Positions 1 through 12,180 are shown, counted from the stretch's first letter. The stretch: 64,000 nt of DNA from Prunella strophiata (GCA_036583965.1 JAZBQD010000013.1:8988763-9052762), one strand, 5' to 3'. Program-made: numbers and translations. The notes: generated by a model from the letters alone, not told the origin.

Positions 1-276
1 TTGGTATGAGCAGGAGGGGTTGGAGCAGTCATTAGGCATCTGAAATCGTGGTGCATATTAATGGGCAAATAACGTGTCTGAGCAAAGAAAAATGTGTCTC
101 TTGTAAATTACATTTTTAAAAGTTGATTCAAACTAAGCGTTGTGCCATAAATCTGTTAATTTTGGCAAGAGTCTGGAATGAGCAGGGGCGACTCAAGACT
201 TTCTTCAAACAGCTTTTCAGAAACTGCCCACCCACTGCCAGAAAAGACAGAGCAGGAGGGAGGGGACAGAGCATAA

Positions 277-484
277 TTCCCTTCCCTTCCCTTCCCTTCC
301 CTTCCCTTCCCTTCCCTTCCCTTCCTCCTTCCCTTCCCTTCCCTTCCCTTCCCTTCCCTTCCCTTCCCTTCCCTTCCCTTCCCTTCCCTTCCCTTCCCTT
401 CCCTTCCCTTCCCTTCCCTTCCCTTCCCTTCCCTTCCCTTCCCTTCCCTTCCCTTCCCTTCCCTTCCCTTCCCTTCCCTTCCCT
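277..484. repeat. (TTCCC)n microsatellite
   Basis: About 208 bp of tandem TTCCC with a single irregularity near 325-330 (TTCCTCCTTCCC). The top strand is all pyrimidine and the bottom strand is (GGGAA)n, so the bottom strand has regularly spaced G3 runs that could form G-quadruplexes. The open frames across it (Phe-Pro-Ser-Leu and Gly-Lys-Glu repeats) are read-through of the repeat and are not genes. Confidence 0.97.
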
Positions 485-3220
485 GTGCCAGGTATCACCC
501 ATGGCTTTGTGAGTGGGTGAAAGGAAATCACAGATATTTAACAGGGTAGAATTAGGGGGGAAATCTCAGTTTTAAAACAAAACAACTTCAGCAAACGGTG
601 GTTGGGGACTGTTTGAATCCCCAGTGGGCTGTCCTGGTGAATCCCCCTTCCTGAGGTGATGGGACACCTGGGCAGTGCACGGTGACAAAGGGACACAATG
701 TTCTTCCCCGCCTTCTCCAGGACTGTTTTAATGGCTGAGAACCGGAGAGATGAAAAATTTGCCTGGAAGGAGAAAAGCAACCCCCGAAAATCTACAAAAT
801 ATGCGACTTCTGCTACAAACTTGCAAATGGGCCCATATGTGATCAGTAAACGCTCTCAGATCCATGGATTTGCCTGCATTCATTTGGGCTGGAGCCCCGC
901 CAGGCGCCGAGCTGCGCAGCCACCGCTCCTCCCCGGGGACAGCGCGCCACAAAGCACCGGTGGCAGGCTGGGGGCAGAGCCCCCACCTTCCCCGTGGAGA
1001 GCCCCCACATTCCTAATGGAGATTCCCTGTTTTCCCATGGAGAGCCCTCCTCATTCCAGGCCTGCAGCCCCCAGCACTGGCAGAGCAGGAAGGGATGAGC
1101 TGGGGTGGCTTTCTCGGGAGCAGGGGGGAGGTCACCACCCATCGCTCTGGCCACGGCTGAACCCAGGGCTCTCCTGAGCAGCTCTGCTTTTGTTTGATGG
1201 ATTCTAAAACTACACAGCTTCCCTGGGGTTTGGAAGGTGCCTGAAAAAATCCACTGTAAAATCCACAGCCCAAGCTGATCTTTCTGCCTGTCCCTGGTGA
1301 AGTGCACGGCCCATGGCCCCACGCTGTTGCCCCATCCCAGCACAGCCATGTGTGCTCTGACAGAAGATGTAGGAGCCATAGGGAAGTACAAAAAGAGCAT
1401 TTCATACCTGATCTGATCTGTTCAAACACAAATGGCAAAGCAGAGGATGCCCAAGGAGGATGAGGGGATGGGGAGAGCCCCCAAGGGTTGTCCAGCCCAG
1501 CAGACACCTGCTGCTGCTGTGCCCTTTGTGTCCTCACCACTCCTCCAGCCTTGCTCTCCCCAGTGTCAAACAGTGGAGAGTCCCTCCTGCCCAGCTGTGG
1601 GACCTGCCCCCTTCATTACAACCCACTGACAGCTTAACTTCTTCCCTATGATCCTGCTCCTGTGGATGCTGGGTGCAGGTGGCTGCTGTTGTTAACCATT
1701 TATTACCTGGGGAGGGTTTTCAGCGTGTTCCACATGATTATTTCCCAACACTGCAATTTGGGACTCGCTGGGTGGCTGCAAGGTTTGTTTCTCACAGAGG
1801 TGACCTCCCTGCAGCTAGCTGCATGTCAGGGTTTGAGGAATATACTTGAGTTGATGGGTAGGTTGTGTGCATCCCCTGACCTCAATCGTTTTCACACTGT
1901 GAGAACTGCTGGGAAGTGGTTTGACACAAAGTGTTTATAATCTCCATCAGAAGGAAGGGAAATGGTAATGGGCCCATCTTAGCAAAAAGGAGACAGCCAC
2001 CAGGCTCCCTTCTAACAGTGGCCCTAAGCTCTGCTCTGATTTGAGCATTATAATTAGTAAAGAAACAAGCTGTAATTAAATTAGGGAGTGGAAAGGCAGG
2101 AGTGCAGCCACCACAGAGGGTGGTTAGGGGAACTCCTGCCTGGCAAGAGGAGCCATCAGGGGCAGCACAGCCAGGACCACAACAGAGACTTGTTATCACC
2201 TCATCCTCCTGCACCAGGCAGGAATTGGTCACTGGAAACCAGTTAGAACTCTCCATAGAATGATGAATTCTGGGCTTTTGCTATGACAGCAGGCCCCTGT
2301 TCTTGGAGCCTGTGATTTTTACAGTCCCCACCAGCACGTGTGAACTGGGGCAGTGTCTGGTCCCCAGGGACCCCTCCAGCTCTGAGGTCCCTATCAGAGT
2401 CACCACACAAGCAGCTGATCTCTGAGTGTCCTTGTTTTGGGCCAAGAATGGGCTCTTTTGGGAAGAAAGCCCTGCACCTGGGGATGCAGGGTCCTGTAAA
2501 GTGTCCTTGGTGTTCAGGTCCCCTCAGCACCACCATTTCACTGTCCCCCAGGGTGGTGGCTGTGTGTGCACACCCGACCCTTCCCCTGCAGGTGCTTCCT
2601 TACTGCACCAGGCTGCTCCCCAGCCCCAGCACAGCCTGAGTGGGAGAGAGGGGGGCTGCCCTGAGCCTCCCAGGGGGGCACAGGGGTAGGGCTGGGTGCC
2701 AATGCCCAAGGTGCTGCCAGCTCCAGCTCCTCAGAGATGCAGCCAAGACGCTCTGGCCGTGCAGATTTATTTCCTGGCTTTTAGCCAGCCTAGGAATGAA
2801 AATACTCTAGAGGGTGAAAGGCTCATAGTCAAGAGCTCTTCACCTCTTCCCTGAAAGGACCTCTCATCCTCATTCACTCAGGGGTTTATTACCACTCCAC
2901 TGCCTGAGAATAACTGTTTGCAAAGACAGAGCTTGGAAAAAATAAGCTGCCCAGGTGCCGGAGTGCTCAGACCTGTCAGTGCTGAATTCAAAGCAGAGTC
3001 AGTTTGGGGCTCCTCTTCCTTCTTTCATTTGGATCTGGAGGAGCAGGCAGTGGCTGTGATGGCTGGCCACCAAAGAGGCTTTACCTTTAATGGATGTGCA
3101 AAGGTGATGGCACCTTCCCCAAGAAAAACCCAAAAGTGGGATCCTGCTGTTGAAACAGCCCTGTGGGAACTGCTAACAACAGCACATCCAGTCCTTCTTA
3201 ATAAACCACAGGGAGGCTGA
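485..3220. other. Unique non-coding DNA, nothing recognised
   Basis: Mixed-composition single-copy sequence. GC-richer around 880-1180 and 2520-2700, AT-richer around 1700-2100. Frames of 60-185 codons exist on both strands but overlap each other, show no family resemblance, and look like chance frames in GC-rich DNA. No CR1 tail or LTR terminus was seen. Confidence 0.5.
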
Positions 3221-3245
3221 AGAGGAGGAGGAGGAGGAGGAGGAA
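3221..3245. repeat. (GAG)n short microsatellite
   Basis: About eight tandem GAG units followed by a short purine extension. The top strand is purine-only. Confidence 0.9.
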
Positions 3246-3537
3246 GACAACAGCATATTCCCATCTCCTCCCACCATCCTGCCCAGCTCCTGCTCCTTTT
3301 CACCAAAGGGTGATGGCACTGGGATATTCTGTTGCATTTATTCACATTTATCCTGGCGTTTTTCCCCTAGTCTTGCAATGCAGGTACAGGTTGTGGTGGT
3401 TGGCAGAAAACTGCCCTGTGACAGGCCCCAGGGGACAGCTCTGGGGACATTGAGGGTGGGGACACATGGTGCTGTGCTGGCCCCGATAGGCAGGAGAGGC
3501 AGGGCAGGCTGTGCAGGGTGGGAGCAGGGCTGGCATG

Positions 3538-3543
3538 GGAGCA
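3538..3543. repeat. Left target-site duplication of LTR A
   Basis: GGAGCA directly precedes the TGT start of the LTR. The right copy (4167-4172) is GGAGCG. The single difference is G versus A in a CpG context, which fits methyl-CpG decay of an originally identical 6-bp duplication. Confidence 0.72.
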
Positions 3544-3946
3544 TGTTGGAAGTCAGGACATCCCTCTGGCTGCCCTGGATGGCTCCAGCCCCTGGCAGGG
3601 GGCTCAGAGGCCTTGGCACAGAGCCCAAGACCCCTGTGCCTTTGATCCTGAGCCATGGAAAAGATTACCAACTTTATATGAAGAATTACAAGCCACACAA
3701 ATTAAGTAGAGTAATAATAAGTTTCTCACAGGGTGAAAATGTAGAATTTTAGGGTTTTTTAGATAAGGGTTCGGGGGTCAAGATGGAGGAATTTGGGTGT
3801 GTTCTGTCCTTCTTTCTCCTTCTTCAGGTCCTCCATCTTCTGGGTGATGGTGGCACTTTTGGATTGGTTTAGAGTAGAGTTAGACTCTGTAACATGGGTG
3901 ATAGGTATTGGAAAATAACTGTAAATAATGTACAGGTAGTTTTTAG

Positions 3947-3954
3947 TATAAAAA
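3947..3954 (+). promoter_or_regulatory. TATA box of LTR A
   Basis: TATAAAAA lies at the expected U3/R border, about 100 bp before the polyadenylation signal. In LTR B the same position reads TATAGAAA, so copy A has the better-preserved promoter. Confidence 0.65.
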
Positions 3955-4047
3955 GACAACACCACCCCAGAGGTGGGCAGTGCACTCCGAACTGGCCTGC
4001 TAAACGGACCTCGGCAGGTCAGGGGAAAAATCTGTTAGATAAGAAAC

Positions 4048-4053
4048 AATAAA
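4048..4053 (+). terminator. Polyadenylation signal AATAAA in LTR A
   Basis: AATAAA inside the block AATAAACAACCTTGAAAA, which is identical in both LTR copies. It is the expected R-region signal that ends retroviral transcripts. Confidence 0.7.
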
Positions 4054-4166
4054 CAACCTTGAAAACTGCACAAGAAGCTCCTGACTCCTTCTTCGGTTTC
4101 TCGGGCCAGAACACAGAGACTTTCTGACTGATCGGGGTCATCCCGAGCTACAGAGAGACCCCGACA

Positions 4167-4172
4167 GGAGCG
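4167..4172. repeat. Right target-site duplication of LTR A
   Basis: GGAGCG immediately follows the terminal CA of the LTR and matches the left copy GGAGCA at five of six positions. Confidence 0.72.
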
Positions 4173-4960
4173 GGAGCTGCGTCTGCCACCCAGGCTGCGG
4201 CTCCCGCGCTGCCACCCGGCTCCGCAGCCCCGCGCAGGCTGCCGGCACCGCACCGAAACAGGCAGCTAGAAAGTAAACAGTGTCTGAAACCTATTCTCAT
4301 TAGGCTAATTTACGAATAAATTACCATATTCAATGGCCTTATTTTTACTGCTCGTTAACAGGCCCATGATAGGATGATAATTATGGGATTTTAAGTGGCT
4401 AATGGCAGCTGGGGCGTCAAAAGCAGTTTTTACGAATCTGTTTATGGCAGGGAAGGTGACAGGAGGGTGGGACACTGAGATGTTGGAATCGCATGTCAGG
4501 GAAAAAAAAAGCTTTAATTGTTGAGTATTTATTAGAGAGGAGGGAAGACTGTAATTTAAAAATGAAACTCTGAAAAACAAAAAGGAAATTAATTAGTCTC
4601 CCAGCGCTCCGGTGGCTAGTGCTTAAGGAGGACCCTGCTGGTCGGCAGGCGGCCTTCGAGGGTCCCCAGGGGCACGGCGCAGTGCGGCCGTCCCTTGTCG
4701 CTGGGCGCTGTCCCCTCCGCACGTGCTGCAGGAGCAGTCGCTGGTGCTGGCAGCACAGAAGGGGCTCTGGAGGAGCAGCAGCAGCCGGCTGCGAGGGCTG
4801 CGAGGCCGCGGTGGCAGCACGGTGCTCCCTGCAGCAGCGGGTGCGTCCCGGCTGTCCCCGCTGCCAGCAGCGCTGCTGAGCATCTCCCTCCAACCATCTC
4901 CCTCTGTCCCCATTTCCCAGTAGCCGGTGCTTTTCCCAGTGTTTAGCCCGGCTGCTCATC
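4173..4960. other. CpG-containing flank plus AT-rich candidate conserved block (4270-4600)
   Basis: 4173-4260 and 4600-4870 are CpG-containing and GC-rich. Between them, 4270-4600 is AT-rich with homeodomain-type TAAT cores and no repeat signature, the texture of vertebrate conserved non-coding elements. No coding frame is convincing. Conservation is inferred, not measured. Confidence 0.3.
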
Positions 4961-5564
4961 ATCTCCCATCTCCACCGATTCATCTTGATCTTTCGGTTTA
5001 GTATGCAGCGCTCGGAAAACAAACACGTACCAGACTGACAGTGGGAATAAATATCGTGGAGATGTTGATTAGCATTTGATCCCAGCTGGGCCTCTGGAAG
5101 CTGCAGCACTGGAATGCCTTGGCAGTTTTTTAATGCTGAATAATTTGATTAGATCAGTGGCTGAGCCTGCTGCTCGCGGTGAGATAAACCCTCCCCACCC
5201 GCCGCCCCCCGCACGCCGCTCCCTCCCTGCCTGGCTTTGCTTTCTTTTATGGGGCCTTAAATACGTCGTTTAATCAACTCTACAATTTCAATTTAGCACA
5301 GTTGTTGACTCGCATGGATGATAAGGTTCTGGAGACCCCACAGATTGCTGCCTGCTCTAACAGTGCCGTTCTCCACGGCCTCCTGGCTTTGCTGCCGAGC
5401 CCAGCCCGGCCCTGAGGAGGGGCTGCTCCTGAGCCGGGCTGTCACTCAGCCACGGGGACATCTCCAGCCTCTCCGCTGTGTGATCACCAGGCGGGGACAT
5501 GTCCCCTCCGCACGGTGACACGAGAGCAACCAATGGTTTGTGTACAAAAACACAGTAATCACAC
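4961..5564. promoter_or_regulatory. Candidate conserved non-coding element (core about 4965-5300)
   Basis: AT-rich single-copy sequence with several TAAT/ATTA-type cores (around 5060-5155) and no transposon signature. Composition and motif content resemble developmental enhancers. This is inference only; there is no target gene in the window. Confidence 0.28.
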
Positions 5565-5571
5565 TTTTTTC

Positions 5572-5602
<31 letters not shown>

Positions 5603-5610
5603 TTTTTTTT
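5565..5610. repeat. Poly(T) tract
   Basis: T6-C-T11-C-T27. No retrotransposed body was recognised on either side, so it is best described as a simple A/T tract rather than the tail of a processed pseudogene. Confidence 0.95.
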
Positions 5611-6270
5611 CTGAAACACTGAAAGCGTGAAGACACGGGGGGGATGGGATAACTGCGATTACCCCGGACCTCAGCAATGCCTAATTAAATACGATTTCTG
5701 AAATTTCCTTTTCTCTCCCTCAAAGAGAAAAGAGTGGGGCACACTCCTGCACTATCTAAACCACTTCTACTTTTAATCTAATTTAAATAACACTCCTGGC
5801 ATTCATTTCCAATAGGAATAATCAGTTCAGAGGGTGGCCAGCGAGAGTGGAGTGAACAGCCCTGGCTCTTCCACTGCCGGTTTTTCCCAAAACACCCTGC
5901 TGATGGCTATGTCCAAAGTGTATTTTAAATATCTTCTTATCGGCAGAATACCATTTAAAAGCAGCCGAGCTTCCCCTGAACCACCGAGGCTCCACAGTTC
6001 CATTTCTCCCCCTACATCAAAACCGGGAAAATCCTGAATTACAAACGCAGCCTTTTCTATCAGAAAAGAATTATTTTATCATGCAGAAGCAAAACTGTGT
6101 ATTTTCAGCCACTGACCCAATCCCGGGTAAATAAACAGGCAGAGACTCCCTGTGTTTGCTGACACTCATTAGCATTCCCGGCGGGTGTGAGGGTGATACT
6201 ATCTGACAACCACCAGCTCAAACTTTCTCCCTTCGCTTTAGTCGCTTGTGATTCTCACGCACAATAAACA
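5611..6270. promoter_or_regulatory. Candidate conserved non-coding block
   Basis: Long AT-rich single-copy run with many homeodomain-like cores (for example around 5680 and 5775-5825) and no repeat similarity. Short frames are chance. Possible enhancer DNA by composition only. Confidence 0.28.
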
Positions 6271-7065
6271 AACCGGCTCCTGCTGCTGCCCGCCCCCTCC
6301 AGCCCCCCCTGCACCGCTCCCGCAGCTCTCCCGCACCTTCCGTGACCTCCCGCACCTGCGGGACAAACCCCGCGGCCCCTCCGCATCCCCTCCGCACCTT
6401 CCCCACCTCCCGCAGCCTGCGGGACAGCTCTGCAGCACCCGAGCACCGCAGGACTTGTCCCAGTCGAGGGGAAGGCTTCAGCCTGCCGGTGCTCAGGCAC
6501 CTTGAAGAGGTGACACAGCGGCTGAGGTGGGTGGGCAGCAGGTGCTGGAAGTGCTGCTGTCACCCCTCGGGGCAGGGACAATGGCACCTCTGGGGATGTG
6601 CTGGCTTTTGAGTGTAACAGGTAGAGCCTAGACCCTCTGAAACCAACCACAGGCTCCAAGGAGGCCAAGGCAAGGCACATCAAATGAGCAGGTTTGATTT
6701 GTGTTGAGCATTAGATCCTTCTCCAACTGGTAAAAGAACATGTTAAGAGCATAAAAATAGCCATAGTGGCTCATCCCAGGTGAACACCCACTGGAGAGCA
6801 CAAGCACAGAGCAAGAGAACAATGATACTTCATCAAGCACTCTATTAACCTCCAGCAATTTATGGCTCAAGATCCTTCAGAGCAGGAAATAATGTCTGTG
6901 TATGGGTGTATGATGGATTTTTCTGACATTAATTTGTCCGGTAGCTTTTTGAGCCCATGTAAATTTTACCTTGCACAGTCCTGGTGAAGGATCTGAGAGC
7001 AGCCTCCTTCCTGCTGGGCTCAACCTCTGCCAGCCCCCTCAGAGCCCTCCAAGCAGCAGCTAATC
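6271..7065. other. GC-rich patch then unique non-coding DNA
   Basis: 6271-6450 is C-rich with scattered CpG (CCCGCAC-type runs) and forms the boundary of the AT-rich block upstream. 6451-7065 is ordinary single-copy sequence. Nothing further recognised. Confidence 0.4.
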
Positions 7066-7545
7066 CTTGTTCACTCTCCTGGGTTTACAGATTGCTGTTG
7101 TGTCCCTTCCCAGGCTGAAAAGCCTCACCCCAGGGAATCCTGACTTTATCCTCACTCATCCCTGGGCCCCTCTCTGGACCTTTCTCACATCTATTGCTGG
7201 TTTTGTGTCATGGATTGGGAGCAGAACAATGCAAGGTTCAGGGTAGGGCTGCCACTCAGATGTCAGTAACACCACAGTGCTCTTTCTTCAATCTCTACTT
7301 TCCCCCTAATTATTCCCAATATTTGGTTGGAAACTACTGGATGTAGAACTAGTGTTTCCACCGAGTTCTTTGTTGCAGACTTCAATTTTCACTCCTGGGT
7401 GCTGGCCCTCAGTACAAAGTCCTCTGTGCTCATGAAGATGAGATTTCCATTTCTACAACCCTCTCAAGAACTCAAGATTTTACATTTGTATGCCTTGAAT
7501 TTCATCTGCCCCTGCCCAGCCTTCCAACACCACAAGAGCTTGTCC
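7066..7545 (-). mobile_element. Probable ancient CR1 LINE debris
   Basis: Word order resembles the 3' half of CR1 read from the opposite strand: an 'aggctgaaaagcc' word (7112-7124), then 'ctctctggacctttctc' (7172-7188), an 'agcagaacaatgca' segment and a later 'gccttgaatttcatct' segment. Divergence is high and gaps are needed, so it could be chance or another old repeat. Confidence 0.38.
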
Positions 7546-7667
7546 CCTGTTTGTCCCAGTTCTCCAGCTGGTGGCCATGCACAGCAGCTCCACCATCTCT
7601 TCCCTCTTTGCTCTTCATAAAAACTGGTTGCATTAATCACTTTCCAGAATTTTCATACCAAGAGGAG

Positions 7668-7772
7668 GCCCCATCTGTGGAAGTGTTCAAGGCCTATGCT
7701 GGATGGGGCTTGGAGTAATTTGATCTAGGGGATGGGCAGGGGTGGAACTGGATTAGCATTATGTTCCCTTTC
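7668..7772 (+). mobile_element. CR1 LINE 3'-end fragment, degraded
   Basis: Contains the CR1 tail series 'gtgttcaaggcc...ctggatggggcttgg', a damaged 'tgatctaggggatgggcagg', then 'ggtggaactggat'. The terminal ATTCTRTG octamers are lost. Old copy. Confidence 0.65.
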
Positions 7773-8300
7773 ATTTAAAATGAAAGAATATATAATATCA
7801 GAATTAGATTACTTATATCCCACTTGAGCTGCTGGGCAAATACTCCTGGTTTTCAGCTCTTCATAAGCATTCAGGTGATTTGGTTGCCTTAAAACTCTGC
7901 CATCAACACTTCACCTCAAACAGCCACAGCCACAAGCCCATGGCTCTGAGCTTGCTGTGCTTGGGCAGCTGCTCCGAGGCACAGCTGGCACCAGGGCAGG
8001 GCTTGTGGGAACAGGGGGCAGAGAGAGTTATGGGCACCAGAAACTGCAAAATGCCACAGACAGGGATGCAGGAGCCAAGCCTTTGGTGTCAAAAATGTGG
8101 CACTTCCAACAAAACACAAGGTTGTTGCCATGTTCAGGATGCACAAACAACCAGAGCCCTGCATCGGCCTCTCTGCCTGTCGTGTACCCTCTGCACAAGG
8201 TGCTTTGCATTGAATTAGGAACAGGATTTGTTTCTTCAAACTTTTGCAATTTTAACATCTGCTTGTTTTGGTAAATCTGACAGGGACTCTCTTTTGTCTC
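7773..8300. other. Unique non-coding DNA, nothing recognised
   Basis: Single-copy sequence. Overlapping frames on both strands between 7880 and 8274 have no homologue that I recognise and carry no domain signature. Confidence 0.45.
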
Positions 8301-8325
8301 TTTTATTTTATTTTATTTTTTTTTT
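8301..8325. repeat. (TTTTA)n / T-rich simple repeat
   Basis: Three TTTTA units followed by a T-run. Confidence 0.85.
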
Positions 8326-9720
8326 AACCAAAATTCTATGAAAAGTGTTTTTAAAAGTGCTAACTGACAAGCCTACACAGGCTGCCTCCACTCAGGGAGC
8401 ACTGCACAGTTGTTAACTTGTTAGACAGGAGCTAGATTACAATCATAAATAAATGATTTGCTGTCTCCTTACATTCAGACATGTAGCTTTTAAAGTGTAG
8501 CTGTCATCCCTGAATCAGATTTAGTCAAATGCTGTGTAACTGCAAAATTATCCTATCCTTACCTTTTTTTATTCTCCATATAATGGACAGTTAAATTGGA
8601 TTTTCAAATTTGAAGTGCATATGTTTTTCAAATCCCCACAGGGTTGCCATTTTTTCATTTCTAAAGCAACTCACTAATGTTTATCATTACCACACAGAAA
8701 TATTACAATTCTTAAGGGGCACCTTATAAAATAAGTACAGGAGAAATATGCTTTATCGTCTCAAAATGAAACCAATTTCTCAGCTGATTTGCAATTTATT
8801 TACATGTTAGCATTGATTTTCTGCTGATTTATAGCCCCACATGCCTGTGTCTTTGCTGCTTTCTAAATAAACACCATCAGGCTGGGGAAGGCAATACTGA
8901 ATTACTGAGCTTTGTTCCAGCTTCTCTCTATTAATGAGTTAAATCTTTTACCAATAGTGCCTGGTCTCCCCGAGCACTGAGTGCAAGGAGAAGTCATGCA
9001 TGGTATTTTATAAGGCTGGAGTTCTGGTATGCTATAAATAATCAGGAGGTGTGGAGAATCCAAGGGGAAAATAGAGATCTCAGGAAAAGCACAAGTGAAA
9101 AATGTGGTCTTGCAATTATTCTTTTTTTCTAAGCTATAAATTTGGAGATGCAGCCACAGCTTGTGGAAACCAGTGCTGGGGACATTTTATTTTATGCAGC
9201 CATTTAGGACCTTCCTTCCATGGCAGCTTTCCAGGGTACCTGCTGCACACCTGAGTTCCTGCATCCAGCATCTTCCATCCACGAGCCACGCAGGTAACGC
9301 CAGCCCGTGCTGAGGATTGTTTCTGAGTAAGTTTTATAATGGCAGGTAAATTATTCATTGGCATGTAAAATAATACTCTCAGCCTTAACTAACGGGGTAG
9401 TAAAAATAACCCCTGGCAAAGACTTCACCCTTCCAAGGTTTGGTTCATCAATAAACAATCCGAGAGCGCCTTCGGAAGGGCCTGGCGTGGCGAGGGGTGA
9501 TTCAGGAGGGAGAGGGGCTGAGATCCAAAATGTGCATCAGTCTGGGGGAAATGTGCCTTTTCCACTCTGTAAGCTGCATGTGCAAATTCTATGGATAATT
9601 AATGCAACAGTTCCTTCAGCAGCATCAAAAGACCCACTGTTTAATTCAACATCCTACACGCGCGGTAGTGACAGCAGCGAGGAGCGTTATCCCTGGCAGT
9701 GAGTGACAGAGGGCATCAAG
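8326..9720. other. AT-rich gene-free block, possible regulatory DNA
   Basis: Mostly AT-rich single-copy sequence without repeats. 8580-9100 and 9350-9480 have the TAAT/ATTA-rich texture common in conserved non-coding elements. No open frame longer than about 115 codons and none recognisable. Confidence 0.3.
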
Positions 9721-10280
9721 CATTCCTCTGGAATGCTCTTGCATCTCGCCAGAGTGGCACCTCAGGTGTGGCTGAGCTGCATTAATGACAGGAGGTGCTG
9801 CCAGCCCATGCCAGGCACGCTCCTGTCGGGAATGCCAGCCTGGCTGGGCACCCCTCCCATCCCTGCAGCTGAAGGACTGGCTCTGCCAGCACTGCCGTGG
9901 TCACCAGGACACCTCAGAGGAGTGGTGGCACTCCAGGCACCTGCAGAGAGGTCACAGAGCCGACATTCAAAAGGCAGACACCAGAACCAGCCTGGGCTCA
10001 GTGCTGCTGGACTGGGGCCACCTGAGCAGCCCTTCTGGTGCCTTTCTCCTGCCAGGACCACGCACCCCACCACGTGTAGGATGTTGAATTTTCCAGCCTG
10101 TTGACACACTGGCCCTGTCTCAGGCACTGGAGCTCGAGTGTAAAGAAGGCAGAGCAGGTCACACTCAGTTCTTTGGAGGGGTCACAGAGGTTTTGGCATG
10201 GCTGTGGACTGCCTGCTCCGGTGCTGCTGTGGGATGAGCTGGTGCCCGATGCCCCCCAGCCCTGGAGCCCGCCCAGCCTC
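9721..10280. other. Unique GC-moderate non-coding DNA
   Basis: Overlapping frames on both strands up to about 200 codons, all low-complexity in composition and unrecognised. No repeat signature. Confidence 0.4.
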
Positions 10281-11020
10281 CGCCCGGGAGCGCACGCAGC
10301 GCCATTTGGCGAACTCCAAATCCTGCAAATCAAACTCCAAATCTCAGCAATTCGATTGCAAAGCGTCAGGAAGGGCTTGGCAAAGGAGGAGCCGGGTCTG
10401 TGATCTTGCCCCATCCCTCCCCTGCGGGCACTGGGTGCTCCCCCCAGGCAGGAACCGGCTGTGGCAGCCACAGCAAGGCAGCAGCGAGGCCGCTTTGTGC
10501 CTGTGCACATTTGTGCTCGCTTAATGGTGGGGGTTTGTTTTTTCCTGTTGACATCGATCATAATTGTTACCCCATCGATTGACACACAGGCTGCTCGACG
10601 GAATAACAAGGAATGCTCCGTGCCAAATTATTCACTCTCCACCGGCTAAATCGCGCGTCCTCCTGCAATCAAACCACAACAGCAGCCGCAGCTGGAAAAC
10701 AAAGGTGCTGCAATTCCGAGTGGAGATGGGGAGAGGTGGGCAAGGAGCGGTGGAACATCAGGCTGCCGGTGCTCCCAGCGCCTGTCAGTGACGGGTGTGT
10801 GACAGCAGTAACGACACCGCCAGCAGCGCGGGCCCCGCCGTCTGTGCAGCTCCAGCCACAGGGAGATGCAGGAGGGAAAACGGATGGCATCGACTGGAAT
10901 GGGCTGAGCATCCAAATCCAACCGAGAGCGAGGAAGAAAACTCTCTCGATTAGGATTTTGGAGCCCAGGGTCTGTCCGTGCAAGCCCATATTAAAAATAA
11001 CCGAATTTGGGTTGGTTTAA
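10281..11020. other. Candidate regulatory block with CpGs and homeodomain-like cores
   Basis: Single-copy, alternates CpG-bearing stretches (10290-10310, 10800-10850) with AT-rich stretches (10540-10680, 10985-11015). Two ATCGAT palindromes lie at 10554-10559 and 10574-10579, 20 bp apart. No repeat similarity. Function inferred only. Confidence 0.28.
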
Positions 11021-12180
11021 GGTCACAGGGCTCCATGGAGGTCAGGGGTCAGTGCAGCACTGCACCTTTTGCCTTGTCGGGAGCACTGGGATGGGATGGA
11101 CTGTGGCTCGGAGCCAGGCTCCGTGCCAGCAGCGAGTGGCATCCCTAACCCTGTCCCCGGAGAGTGGAAGGTGTCACCTGGGGCTGAGCACACGCTAGAG
11201 AAGCATCAGCAAAAAGTACACTCCTCCTCCAGCAGGAAAGTTTCCTTTGCTGAAAATCACAGCTCTCCCATTTAATTCTCATGAATATTCATCCGTGCGG
11301 GGATCTCATTCAGAGGGAGACCGAGAAGAACTGGTGGGTGCTTATGCAAAAACACAGACACTTGACACCAAAGATGCTTGTTTAGTTGATGTGAAATCTC
11401 TCCAGTTTTCTTTTCCCAGTACATACACGGGCTTGGTGGGATGAAATACATTATCCAGAGAATCATTCATCAAAGACCTGGAACGACGCAGAGCTCATGT
11501 GATGGATAAGGAAAATGGCCACCTCGGCAGTGGCTTAAGGACAGCCAGAAAAACGTTTTGATGAGCAAAAACCTTCCCATGGATTTGTGCTGGAAGCAGG
11601 GTTCAATAGGGGACTGTCTGTACCATCGAGTGCCAATCAAACGGAGTCATCTGTGCAAATCTGTGGCACAATCTCAGAGGGAGCTGTGGCACGGCAGGGG
11701 CTGGGCTGGGCAGGATTAGTCAGGAGCTAGAAAGGGATTAGGAAAACCTGACATGGAAATGCTTCACTTTGTGTGTGCATTTTTATAGTGTGAGACTATA
11801 TAGGGAGAGCTGTTATCCCACGGGCTGCCAGGCAGGAGCAGGGAAAAACAATGAAATGTATTTTGGGGGAAAAAAAGGGACTTGGAAGGAGACATCCTCC
11901 CAGTGTGGGAAGAGCGTTGCTGAAGAACCTCTCCTGACTTTGGGGGAGCTGGACAGGCGCCATTTGCAGGCACTTCTGAGAAGCCTTCCCAGCCTTTCCT
12001 TGTTTTCTTTCCCGTTGTTTTGAGTTGTCAGAGGCAACTCCTGCAGCACCCCGACCCCGCACCCCTAGGCAAGAGTTGTGCCTCCATCCCGCTGCCTGCA
12101 GGACCTGCTGCTGCCGCGGGCTCTCCAGAATTTCCCTGTAAGAAATCAGGGCAGAGAGCTGGAGAAGTGGGTCCTCAGTG
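11021..12180. other. Unique non-coding DNA
   Basis: Single-copy; 11270-11480 is AT-richer and regulatory-looking. Frames of 60-90 codons overlap on both strands and are unrecognised. Confidence 0.4.

Larger units (their letters stand above)
3544..4166 (+). mobile_element. Solo LTR A of an endogenous retrovirus (6-bp TSD, class II-like)
   Basis: A 623-bp element starting TGTTGG and ending CCCCGACA, the canonical TG...CA ends of a retroviral LTR. It contains a TATA box (3947-3954) and an AATAAA signal (4048-4053) about 100 bp downstream, giving a U3-R-U5 layout in + orientation. It is homologous along its whole length to a second element at 34253-34866; a 30-base block (A 3612-3641, B 34321-34350) is identical and the 18 bases from AATAAA onward match. 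No gag, pol or env homology or primer-binding site follows, so this is a solo LTR left by LTR-LTR recombination. A 6-bp duplication is typical of class II (alpha/beta-like) elements; the exact family name is not assigned. Confidence 0.85.
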
